Position numbers and translations under genes: made by a program
Shown: positions 1 to 5,650 of the stretch, in pieces
Numbering within the stretch: the stretch's first letter is position 1
Layout: each line of letters opens with the position of its first letter
DNA from: an uncultured Streptococcus sp.
GTDB taxonomy: Bacteria; Bacillota; Bacilli; Lactobacillales; Streptococcaceae
Direction: 5' to 3'
NCBI RefSeq assembly: GCF_938036805.1
Contig: NZ_CALHWC010000011.1
Span: forward strand, 1-6,999
DNA: 6,999 nt
The notes under the pieces: generated by a model
Told to the model about the DNA's origin: nothing
Database searches by the model: none
What the model saw: the letters and a program-made list of their open reading frames with translations, nothing else

Positions 1-80
1 ACAAGACCGAGCGGCAGATGTTCCAAGAGATTTCCGATACTCTGACAGTTATGGCAAGTGAGGTGGAAGCTCATGCTTAG
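1..80 (+). CDS. BceA-type ABC transporter ATP-binding protein, C-terminal end only
   Basis: Only the last 25 codons are in the window (reading frame from position 3, TAG stop at 78-80); the peptide ends ...TLTVMASEVEAHA. No ATPase motif (Walker A/B, signature) is visible, so the call rests on position and on the tail. It is followed, with an 8-nt overlap, by a BceB-type permease, and such permeases are almost always encoded directly after their ATPase. The tail resembles C-termini I associate with streptococcal BceA-like ATPases. By family knowledge the protein would be a cytoplasmic ATPase powering the permease in removing bacitracin, lantibiotics or similar peptides from their lipid-cycle targets. 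The ATGCTTAG overlap implies translational coupling of the two subunits. Confidence 0.75.
   Translation, partial: KTERQMFQEISDTLTVMASEVEAHA
59..65 (+). promoter_or_regulatory. Ribosome binding site that fixes the BceB start
   Basis: GAGGTGG at 59-65 lies inside the end of the upstream ATPase gene, 7 nt before the ATG at 73. It supports initiation at 73 rather than at the in-frame GTG at 58, which overlaps this site and has no purine-rich site properly placed upstream. Confidence 0.7.
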
Positions 81-2061
81 ATTAACTAGTAAGCTTGCGC
101 TTTCTAACTTAATCAAAAATCGTAAGCTTTATTATCCTTTCGCTCTGGCGACCTGTCTGGCTATCGCCATCTCCTACATCTTTTTCTCCCTGACTTTTAA
201 TCCTAATTTAGTAAAAATGACGGGGGCAAGCGCCGTTTCTCTGGTGCTATCTTTTGGGATGGTGATTGTCAGCATCACGACCAGCATTATCGTCTTTTAT
301 GCTAATAGCTTTGTTTTCAAGAATCGCTCCAAAGAGCTGGGGCTCTACAGTGTGTTAGGGCTCAATAAATTCCACCTCTTTGTCATGGTGGTAATTGAAT
401 TACTGGTATTTGGTCTGGTCACCCTTATCCTTGGACTAGGGATTGGACTCTTATTTGATCAGTTGATCTATGCTCTCTTGCTGAAAATCATGGCGATAAA
501 GGTCGTCTTGGTGTCAACTTTTCAGCCTGCTGTAGTTATCGCGGTTGCCGTTTTCTACGCCTTTGTCTTTTTCTGCTTGATGATTAGCAATGGTCTGCGC
601 CTGAGAAAGCTTGATGCGCTACAATTGGTCAAAGAGAAGAATAGTGGAGAAAAGAAAAGTCGCTTTTTATTCCTGCAGACACTACTTGGGCTTGCAGCCT
701 TGGCATACGGTTATTTCCTTGCACTAGGAGTGACCAATCCCTTGTCAGCAGTCTTTACATTCTTTGTCGCGGTGCTCTTTGTGATTCTAGGCACCTATCT
801 ACTCTTTAATGCTGGAATTACAGTCTTTCTACAATTTTTGAAAAAGAGGAAGTCCTATTATTACCAACCTAATAACATGATTTCCGTTTCCAACCTGATT
901 TTCCGCATGAAGAAAAATGCGGTGGGGCTAGCGACAATTGCTATCCTATCAACCATGGTCTTGGTAACCTTATCTGGCGGAGCTAATATCTATGCCGGCG
1001 GTGACTACATGCAAAAGGCTATGTTTCCTCATGACTTTAGCATTCAAGGAAAAGGAACCACGGGTGAGCAGATGGACCAAGTGCTGACAGAGTTTGTGAA
1101 TGAGCAGCAGTTGCCAGTCACAAAGAAAGGTGTCTATCCATACTATACGATGGGAGTGACAAGTCGTGCTGACAACCAGCTCGATATCAATGCTGCCGCT
1201 CAAAAATTTGTCACACCGAAAACGTATATTTTGGCTATTTCAGAAGCGGATTATCAGAGTATGACGGGGAAAACTCTTGATCTTGGGGATGATGAAGTGG
1301 CACTTTATCAGCAAGGTGTGAAGTTAGATTCTAAGCAAGACTTGCAGCTGGCTGGTCAGACCTTTAGAATCAAAGAGGAACTCAAAGAAGACTTTATCTT
1401 TGGTCATTTACCCGATCAGATGAACATGATCGTCCCAGAGAAAATCTACATGGTTCTTAAAAATCCTGACCAAATCTTCTCTGCAATGACGGATAAATAT
1501 GCTGTAAACCTTAATTATTATGGTTGGCTTGATACAAAGCTGTCAGCAGAAGAACAGCGCAATTTGAGGGATGCTTACCAAGAAAAATTGAGTCAGTTTA
1601 ATCAGACCTTGCCTGAAAATCAGGCGGTCTATGGCTCGGTAACAGCTTTTGATAAGCAAGAAATCAAAGGCATGCTGGGTGGCATGTTCTTCATCGGTAT
1701 CTTCCTATCAATCGTCTTTATGCTGGGAACTATTCTCATCATCTACTACAAGCAGATTTCAGAAGGGTACGAGGATCGGGATCGCTTTGTGATTCTACAA
1801 AAAGTCGGTCTGGATGAGAAACAAATTAGACAAACCATTCGGAAACAGATCTTGATTGTTTTCTTCCTGCCACTGGCCTTTGCCTTTATCCATCTGACCT
1901 TTGCCTATCATATGCTGAGCTTGATTTTGTCTGCTCTTGGTGTTCTTAACTCAGCTCTCATGCTGGCTGTGACACTGGGTGTCTGTGCGATCTTCTTTAT
2001 CAGCTATGTGATCGTCTTCATGATTACTTCCCGCAGTTATCGTAAAATTGTTTCTATGTAA
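73..2061 (+). CDS. BceB-type ABC transporter permease (FtsX domains), peptide/bacitracin resistance
   Basis: Membrane subunit of a BceAB-type exporter, 662 residues, the usual size for this family. By eye there are ten hydrophobic segments: about 22-41, 53-77, 102-126, 150-172, 199-219, 226-249 and 285-303, then a hydrophilic stretch at 304-532, then 533-558, 593-616 and 625-651. The roughly 230-residue extracellular domain between segments 7 and 8 is the hallmark of BceB proteins and is the part thought to recognise the peptide antibiotic or its lipid target. Family-typical cytoplasmic stretches are NRSKELGLYSVLGLNK (84-99) and YKQISEGYEDRDRF (559-572). The ATG at 73 is chosen for its ribosome site and its 8-nt overlap with the ATPase gene. 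Known relatives include BceB, VraG and MbrB; which one this matches cannot be told from the window. No BceRS two-component genes lie downstream, so sensing partners, if linked, must be upstream or elsewhere. A strong terminator overlaps the stop codon. Confidence 0.93.
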   Translation: MLRLTSKLALSNLIKNRKLYYPFALATCLAIAISYIFFSLTFNPNLVKMTGASAVSLVLSFGMVIVSITTSIIVFYANSFVFKNRSKELGLYSVLGLNKFHLFVMVVIELLVFGLVTLILGLGIGLLFDQLIYALLLKIMAIKVVLVSTFQPAVVIAVAVFYAFVFFCLMISNGLRLRKLDALQLVKEKNSGEKKSRFLFLQTLLGLAALAYGYFLALGVTNPLSAVFTFFVAVLFVILGTYLLFNAGITVFLQFLKKRKSYYYQPNNMISVSNLIFRMKKNAVGLATIAILSTMVLVTLSGGANIYAGGDYMQKAMFPHDFSIQGKGTTGEQMDQVLTEFVNEQQLPVTKKGVYPYYTMGVTSRADNQLDINAAAQKFVTPKTYILAISEADYQSMTGKTLDLGDDEVALYQQGVKLDSKQDLQLAGQTFRIKEELKEDFIFGHLPDQMNMIVPEKIYMVLKNPDQIFSAMTDKYAVNLNYYGWLDTKLSAEEQRNLRDAYQEKLSQFNQTLPENQAVYGSVTAFDKQEIKGMLGGMFFIGIFLSIVFMLGTILIIYYKQISEGYEDRDRFVILQKVGLDEKQIRQTIRKQILIVFFLPLAFAFIHLTFAYHMLSLILSALGVLNSALMLAVTLGVCAIFFISYVIVFMITSRSYRKIVSM

Positions 2062-2090
2062 GAAGTTGGGATTTCCCAGCTTCTTCTTTT
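2060..2090 (+). terminator. Intrinsic terminator after the BceAB-type operon
   Basis: An 11-bp stem pairs AAGAAGTTGGG (2060-2070) with CCCAGCTTCTT (2075-2085), with one U-G wobble and a 4-nt loop ATTT. It is followed by C and TTTT (2087-2090) and more T-rich sequence to 2100. The left arm begins inside the TAA stop codon, so termination is immediate after the permease gene. Confidence 0.88.
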
Positions 2091-2129
2091 GCATTTCTTT
2101 GCCAAACGATAAAGTGGCATTTTAAAAGA

Positions 2130-2143
2130 GATTTTGGTAAATC
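2130..2143. promoter_or_regulatory. Small dyad over the -35, possible operator
   Basis: GATTT (2130-2134) and AAATC (2139-2143) form a perfect 5-bp inverted repeat around TGGT and cover the -35 hexamer. It would be well placed for a repressor. It resembles the AT-rich CodY box (AATTTTCWGAAAATT) only loosely, with about half the positions matching. Five-bp arms can arise by chance, so this is only a candidate. Confidence 0.2.
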
Positions 2144-2162
2144 CAATGATCTATGATATAAT
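2134..2162 (+). promoter_or_regulatory. Extended -10 promoter of the amino-acid permease
   Basis: A perfect TATAAT (2157-2162) is preceded by TG at 2154-2155, giving TGATATAAT, an extended -10 as common in streptococci. A -35-like TTGGTA (2134-2139, 4 of 6 matches to TTGACA) lies 17 bp upstream. The start codon is at 2192, so the leader would be only about 20-25 nt. Confidence 0.82.
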
Positions 2163-2178
2163 AAACCATCTATGCTTT

Positions 2179-2185
2179 GGAGGGA
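2179..2185 (+). promoter_or_regulatory. Ribosome binding site that fixes the amino-acid permease start
   Basis: GGAGGGA lies 6 nt before the ATG at 2192. An in-frame TTG at 2177 overlaps this site and so cannot be the start served by it. Confidence 0.85.
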
Positions 2186-2191
2186 GATTTT

Positions 2192-3592
2192 ATGAATATT
2201 TTTCGAAAAAAGGATGCCAGTAAAAACAGGACGGGAATGCGGCGGCACCTGAAACTGATGGATTTGATTCTTTTAGGGATCGGTGCCATGGTTGGTACAG
2301 GGATTTTCACGGTTACAGGAATTGGGGCGGCGACTTATGCTGGTCCAGCTCTGATTGTGTCGATCGTGATTTCTGCCCTATGTGTCAGCATCTCTGCTCT
2401 ATTTTATGCGGAGTTTGCCTCTCGAGTTCCGGCTAATGGCGGAGCTTACAGCTATATTTACGCTGTTTTAGGAGAATTTCCGGCTTGGCTGGCTGGTTGG
2501 CTGACCATCATGGAATTTATGACAGCTATATCAGGTGTAGCTTCTGGCTGGGGTTCTTACTTGAAAGGGCTTTTGAGCGGCTCTCATATCCAGCTACCGA
2601 CAGCCTTGAATGGTACATTCAATCCAAAAGCAGGGACTTATGTGGATTTGTTGCCTATTCTGGTTTTGGTCTTTGTGACAGGCGTAGTACTTCTAAACTC
2701 AAAAGCAGCCCTGCGCTTTAACTCAGCCTTGGTTGTCCTAAAATTCTCAGCCTTGGCTCTCTTTATTCTCGTTGGGCTTTTCCATCTTCGACCTGAGAAT
2801 TGGTCTAACTTTGCGCCTTTTGGTTTTGGTCAGATTTATGGCGGTCAGACGGGGATTATGGCTGGAGCTTCTCTGATGTTCTTTGCTTTTCTGGGCTTTG
2901 AGTCGATTTCTATGTCTGTGGATGAGATCAAAGAGCCTCAAAAAAATGTGCCGCGCGGCATTGTCCTTTCCCTTGGGATTGTAACCATCCTCTATATCTT
3001 GGTAACCTTGGTCTTGACAGGCTTGCTCCACTATACCAAGCTAAATGTTCCAGATGCAGTAGCTTTCTCACTTCGCAGTATTGGACTAGATTGGGCTGCC
3101 AATTATGTTTCTATCGTAGCGATTTTGACCCTGATTACCGTCTGCATCTCCATGACCTATGCCTTGTCTCGGATGATTTACAGTATAGCGCGTGACGGAC
3201 TTTTACCGCGGTCTTTCAAGGAATTAACTGCTACTAGCCGCGTGCCTCAAAATGCTACCATCTTAGTGGGGATTGCCTCAGCTATTTGTGCGGGTATCTT
3301 TCCTCTTGCTAGCATCGCCTCTTTCCTCAATATCTGTACATTGACCTATCTGATTATGCTGGCCTTTGCCATTTTGAAGTTGCGGAAGGAAAAGGGACAG
3401 CCTAAAGCTGGAGAATTCAAAACTCCGCTAGTGCCTCTAACTCCTATTTTATCTATTATCATCTGCCTTTCCTTTATGACTCAATACACCTGGGACACTT
3501 GGTTGGCCTTTGGCATCGCTCTGCTTTTGGGAATTTTGATTTACTTTGGCTATGGCTACCGCCATTCAGAAATAGAAGTGAAAGAAAAATAG
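2192..3592 (+). CDS. APC-superfamily amino-acid permease (CAT/YfnA-like)
   Basis: Integral membrane transporter of 466 residues, normal for the cationic-amino-acid-transporter branch of the APC superfamily, with about twelve hydrophobic segments. The diagnostic motif is GIGAMVGTGIF at 29-39, the unwound part of helix 1 that binds the substrate's carboxyl and amino groups. Others are AEFASRVPANGGAYSY at about 73-88 (helices 2-3), FFAFLGFESIS at 230-240 in helix 6 (the second half of the substrate site), followed by DEIKEPQKNVPRGI, and ARDGLLPRSF at 333-342 in the loop after helix 8. The charged N-terminus (FRKKDASKNR) is cytoplasmic. Despite the family name, bacterial members carry varied substrates; lactococcal BcaP, a branched-chain amino-acid carrier, belongs to the same family and is one candidate relative. 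The substrate cannot be read from the sequence. It has its own promoter, and no terminator separates it from the small membrane-protein gene 42 nt downstream. Confidence 0.92.
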   Translation: MNIFRKKDASKNRTGMRRHLKLMDLILLGIGAMVGTGIFTVTGIGAATYAGPALIVSIVISALCVSISALFYAEFASRVPANGGAYSYIYAVLGEFPAWLAGWLTIMEFMTAISGVASGWGSYLKGLLSGSHIQLPTALNGTFNPKAGTYVDLLPILVLVFVTGVVLLNSKAALRFNSALVVLKFSALALFILVGLFHLRPENWSNFAPFGFGQIYGGQTGIMAGASLMFFAFLGFESISMSVDEIKEPQKNVPRGIVLSLGIVTILYILVTLVLTGLLHYTKLNVPDAVAFSLRSIGLDWAANYVSIVAILTLITVCISMTYALSRMIYSIARDGLLPRSFKELTATSRVPQNATILVGIASAICAGIFPLASIASFLNICTLTYLIMLAFAILKLRKEKGQPKAGEFKTPLVPLTPILSIIICLSFMTQYTWDTWLAFGIALLLGILIYFGYGYRHSEIEVKEK

Positions 3593-3604
3593 TGTAAAAA
3601 AGTT

Positions 3605-3618
3605 GTTCTGAACAGAAC
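3605..3618. promoter_or_regulatory. 14-bp dyad between the permease and the small membrane protein
   Basis: GTTCTG (3605-3610) and CAGAAC (3613-3618) are perfect 6-bp inverted arms separated by AA, in the 42-nt gap before the 89-residue gene. The 2-nt spacer is too small for a stable RNA loop and no T-run follows, so it is not a terminator. A binding site for a dimeric regulator is possible, but no clear promoter sits beside it. The function is unassigned. Confidence 0.35.
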
Positions 3619-3634
3619 GTAGAAAGAGAAAAGA

Positions 3635-3904
3635 ATGAAGAGTTTTAACTTAACGAAAAAGAAGAAGGTTTGGCTGTCTGCGCTTGCCTTACTTGCCCTT
3701 ATCTTACTAGCCATTGTGATCAATATCCAGCTGAATCAACCTGAACATATGAGCGCTGACTATGTTGGCCTTTGGAAGTCAAGATGGCATGAGGAAAATA
3801 AAGACTGGCTCTATCCCCTGAAAAATATCTGTCTTGTTATTTTGGCAGTCCTAGCTGGTTCGGGTCTCATGATTGCATTTTCCAAGAGTGAGAGATGGAA
3901 ATAA
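3635..3904 (+). CDS. Small protein with two membrane segments, function unknown
   Basis: An 89-residue protein I do not recognise. It starts with a lysine-rich stretch (LTKKKK, 6-11). A hydrophobic segment follows at about 13-32, then a polar loop at 33-62 rich in Trp and charged residues (YVGLWKSRWHEENKDW, 43-58), a second hydrophobic segment at about 64-82, and a short basic tail. The positive-inside rule suggests both ends are cytoplasmic and the Trp-rich loop is outside. The ribosome site is weak (AGAAAGAG at 3621-3628). The gene lies 42 nt after the amino-acid permease with no terminator between, so co-transcription is likely. A hydrophobic hairpin with a lysine-rich start is what a small membrane subunit or stress peptide might look like, but nothing visible supports a specific role. 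Confidence 0.65.
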   Translation: MKSFNLTKKKKVWLSALALLALILLAIVINIQLNQPEHMSADYVGLWKSRWHEENKDWLYPLKNICLVILAVLAGSGLMIAFSKSERWK

Positions 3905-3927
3905 GCTTCTGTAGATTTAAGCGAAAT

Positions 3928-3967
3928 AATCTTACAAAAATGTAAGATTGACGATGGTAAATGTAAG
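3928..3967. promoter_or_regulatory. 9-bp perfect dyad plus extra TGTAAG half-site upstream of the peptidase promoter
   Basis: AATCTTACA (3928-3936) and TGTAAGATT (3941-3949) are perfect inverted arms around AAAA. A further TGTAAG occurs at 3962-3967, 21 bp (two helical turns) after the one at 3941. The dyad centre lies about 74 bp before the expected transcription start of the peptidase gene, and the extra half-site ends 9 bp before the -35. The spacing fits an upstream-binding activator such as a response regulator. TGTAAG narrowly misses the VicR/WalR consensus TGTWAH at its last base and lacks the usual 5-bp spacing. No T-run follows the dyad, so it is a poor terminator candidate. Confidence 0.55.
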
Positions 3968-3976
3968 GTAAAGACA

Positions 3977-4005
3977 TGGAAAACGTGTCTCTATTTTGCT
4001 ATAAT
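3977..4005 (+). promoter_or_regulatory. Extended -10 promoter of the S41 peptidase gene
   Basis: TGCTATAAT (3997-4005) is a perfect -10 hexamer with the TG extension. A partial -35, TGGAAA at 3977-3982 (4 of 6), lies 17 bp upstream. The promoter rules out an in-frame ATG at 3976 as the start, since it would lie upstream of the transcript. The leader to the ATG at 4042 is roughly 30 nt. Confidence 0.82.
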
Positions 4006-4041
4006 CAGCTCAGGAATCCTCACAAGAAAGGTTGTGCAATT

Positions 4042-4986
4042 ATGAAAAAAGTCCTTTTAGGCTGCTTGGGGACAGTAATGGTTTTGCTTGCTCTTTTAAT
4101 GGGTTTTCTGGCCTACTTTGGTCCAGACTATGGCATTTTTCTTTTCCCACCTAGTCCGCAAGACTACGCTCGCTCGGTTGTGAAAAAGCTTGATTTCGGT
4201 CTTTATACGGACAAAGACTGGGAAAATGAGAAGAAGAAAGCCTTGGAGAAGCTTGAATCAGCTAAGACATATCAAGATACCTATCCTGTCTTGGAAAAAT
4301 TAACCAAAGAGGCTGGCGGAAAACATTCTTATTTTTTAAATCCACAGGATAATCCCGAAAATAGTCCAGAAAGCAAAAACCAGCCTGAAGTGCAGAATCG
4401 AGAGGGAGTTCTCTATTTAAAAGTTCCTGCTTTCACTGGTGATGCACAGGCAGCGAAGGCTTATGCTGAGAAACTGTCAGCAGCTCTTAAAAAGGATGAC
4501 TATCAGGCGGTTCTTGTGGATTTGAGAGACAATACCGGCGGGAATATGTATCCGATGATTGCTGGACTGTCCTCTCTTTTGCCTGATGAAGATCTCTTCC
4601 AATTCGTTTATAAAAATGGAAGCAAGAGCGCGGTTTCTCGGTCAGATGTTCTGAAGCAGCTTGGTTTGGAGCAGACTAATGAGAAAGCAAAGAAAGTACC
4701 AATAGCTGTCCTTACCAATGGGAAGACAGGTAGCTCAGGAGAGATGACTGTTTTAGCTTTTAAGGGATTGGAAAATGTTAAAATATTTGGTCAGCCAACG
4801 GCAAGCTATACTACGGGAAATAATTATTATCAACTATATGATGGAGCGGTTTTGCTCTTGACTACCTCGAGTATCCTAGATCGCACGGGCAAGCTTTATG
4901 AGAATGAGGCAATTCAGCCAGATGTCCTAACAGACCAGCCTTTAGAAGAGGCGGAGTCTTGGTTGAAAGGACAGATGGGAGAATAG
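4042..4986 (+). CDS. Membrane-anchored S41-family serine peptidase
   Basis: Predicted extracytoplasmic protease of 314 residues. KK at the start and a hydrophobic stretch at about 4-26 act as a signal anchor; the rest is hydrophilic. A helical region (about 38-90) leads to GGKHSYFL (92-99), which resembles the His-bearing segment of the S41B/tricorn-type branch (His95). LVDLRDNTGG (158-167) is the S41 strand motif. GSSGE (230-234) carries the predicted nucleophile Ser231, and LYENEAIQPDV (285-295) matches the C-terminal motif with the likely acidic residue Glu287. The Lys used by CtpA/Tsp proteases is not found at the equivalent place after Ser231 (QPTASYTTG, 251-259), supporting a Ser-His-Glu rather than Ser-Lys mechanism. 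No PDZ domain is apparent and the protein is shorter than CtpA-type enzymes. The start follows AAAGG (4027-4031) by 10 nt. The gene is apparently monocistronic, between its own promoter and a terminator. The substrate is unknown. Confidence 0.87.
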   Translation: MKKVLLGCLGTVMVLLALLMGFLAYFGPDYGIFLFPPSPQDYARSVVKKLDFGLYTDKDWENEKKKALEKLESAKTYQDTYPVLEKLTKEAGGKHSYFLNPQDNPENSPESKNQPEVQNREGVLYLKVPAFTGDAQAAKAYAEKLSAALKKDDYQAVLVDLRDNTGGNMYPMIAGLSSLLPDEDLFQFVYKNGSKSAVSRSDVLKQLGLEQTNEKAKKVPIAVLTNGKTGSSGEMTVLAFKGLENVKIFGQPTASYTTGNNYYQLYDGAVLLLTTSSILDRTGKLYENEAIQPDVLTDQPLEEAESWLKGQMGE

Positions 4987-4992
4987 TTTATT

Positions 4993-5175
4993 GAAAGAGG
5001 CTGGGACAAAAGTCCTAGCCTCTCAATTATCTTTGGATTGTCGAGCAAGACGCAGTGGTTGAGTGGGCTCTATTACGCTGATTTCATCAGCTTTTACAGC
5101 CCTACTCAACTGTGCGGAGGTGGGACGACGAAATCGAATTTTAACGAATTACCGATTTCCGTCCCACTCTCTTTC
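4993..5175. repeat. Structured intergenic element with terminal inverted repeats and three hairpins
   Basis: The ends, GAAAGAGGCTGGGAC (4993-5007) and GTCCCACTCTCTTTC (5161-5175), are inverted repeats matching at 13 of 15 positions. Inside are three folds. Hairpin 1 is 4996-5023. Hairpin 2 pairs CGCA (5051-5054) with TGCG (5113-5116), GTTGAGT (5058-5064) with ACTCAAC (5104-5110), and GGGCT (5065-5069) with AGCCC (5098-5102, after a bulged T); it is capped by GCTGAT/ATCAGC (5077-5082/5086-5091). Hairpin 3 pairs GTGGGACG (5120-5127) with CGTCCCAC (5160-5167) and, past a 2-nt bulge, GAAATCG (5130-5136) with CGATTTC (5153-5159). There is no ORF of note inside and no clear target-site duplication. 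The layout is that of a small non-autonomous repeat (MITE- or RUP/BOX-like). From memory it resembles a multi-copy intergenic sequence of viridans streptococci, which I could not verify. Confidence 0.7.
4996..5023 (+). terminator. Terminator hairpin after the S41 peptidase gene
   Basis: A 12-bp stem pairs 4996-5007 with 5012-5023 (core CTGGGAC with GTCCTAG, one G-U wobble) around an AAAA loop, starting 10 nt after the peptidase stop codon. The following CAATTATCTTT is only moderately T-rich, so stem strength does most of the work. The hairpin doubles as the left end of the repeat element. Confidence 0.72.
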
Positions 5176-5184
5176 TGCTATAAT
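5176..5184 (+). promoter_or_regulatory. Extended -10 promoter of the GNAT gene pair
   Basis: TGCTATAAT (5176-5184) is identical to the peptidase promoter's extended -10 and begins on the base after the right inverted repeat of the intergenic element. The -35 region therefore lies inside the element (around 5156-5161, TTTCCG) and matches the consensus poorly, so activity would depend on the TG extension. The ATG is at 5207, giving a leader of roughly 15-18 nt that holds the ribosome site GAGGTG (5197-5202). Confidence 0.75.
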
Positions 5185-5206
5185 AAAGAATAGAATGAGG
5201 TGACAG

Positions 5207-5632
5207 ATGATTCGTAAAGTAAAACTAAGAGATGCCTCAGCCATTCAGCGGCTTAATGCTGAGTGCCTGGGCTATGACTTCGATAGGGAAGCGACGGAGG
5301 CTCAACTAAAAAGGTTACTAGAGAGTGACCAGCATTTGATTTTGGTAGCTGAAGAAGGCGGTCAGGTCATAGGTTACGCTCATGCGGCTAGCTACGACTG
5401 TCTCTATTTTCCGTCCTTGCTCAATCTCTTGGCTTTGGCCGTCGCTCAGGATTTTCAAGGTCAGGGGCATGGCAGAGCGCTGATGCAAGCTTTGCGTGAA
5501 GAGGCAAAAGCCGCAGGCTACACAGGGATTCGGATTAATTCAGGCATTTCCCGCTCATCAGCTCATGAATTTTATCGCAGCCTCGGCTGCAGTGAAAAAG
5601 CAGACCAGAAACGATTTTATTGGGAATTTTAA
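5207..5632 (+). CDS. GNAT-family N-acetyltransferase
   Basis: Cytoplasmic acetyl-CoA-dependent acyltransferase of 141 residues, a complete single GNAT domain. It opens with the typical strand IRKVKLRDASAIQRL (2-16). The fold continues with LILVAEEGGQVIGYAHA (44-60). Motif A is LLALAVAQDFQGQGHGRAL (74-92), where QGQGHG (84-89) is the pyrophosphate-binding Q/R-x-x-G-x-G/A loop. It closes with the SSAHEFYRSLGC segment (117-128), where a Tyr (123) near the end of helix 4 is the usual general acid. The acceptor substrate is not evident; small-molecule amines or protein N-termini are both possible. It is first in a two-gene unit, 18 nt before a second GNAT, with its own promoter. The start is supported by GAGGTG, 4 nt upstream of the ATG. 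Confidence 0.9.
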   Translation: MIRKVKLRDASAIQRLNAECLGYDFDREATEAQLKRLLESDQHLILVAEEGGQVIGYAHAASYDCLYFPSLLNLLALAVAQDFQGQGHGRALMQALREEAKAAGYTGIRINSGISRSSAHEFYRSLGCSEKADQKRFYWEF

Positions 5633-5650
5633 AGAAAAGAGGACTAGCTG

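Noticed and set aside
58..72. In-frame GTG at 58 as an earlier start of the BceB-type permease
   Set aside because: It overlaps the GAGGTGG ribosome site that serves the ATG at 73, and the five extra residues are not family-like.
970..1203. Minus-strand ORF inside the permease gene
   Set aside because: It lies opposite the coding frame of the BceB extracellular domain, has no ribosome site or recognisable domain, and is a shadow.
2177..2191. In-frame TTG at 2177 as the start of the amino-acid permease
   Set aside because: It overlaps the ribosome site GGAGGGA, which is correctly spaced for the ATG at 2192.
2747..3031. Minus-strand ORF inside the amino-acid permease gene
   Set aside because: It is a low-complexity, charge-rich translation opposite hydrophobic helices, typical of an antisense shadow.
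3928..3949. AT-rich dyad as a terminator for the 89-residue gene
   Set aside because: The stem is weak in GC and is followed by GACGATGG rather than a T-run; its position before a promoter fits an operator better.
3976..4041. N-terminal extension of the S41 peptidase from the ATG at 3976
   Set aside because: It would begin upstream of the TGCTATAAT promoter, has no ribosome site, and would put polar residues before the signal anchor that starts at the ATG at 4042.
4042..4068. Lipoprotein lipobox (LLGC at residues 5-8) in the peptidase
   Set aside because: The Cys comes too early, with no hydrophobic core before it; the hydrophobic stretch lies after it, so a membrane anchor is the better reading.
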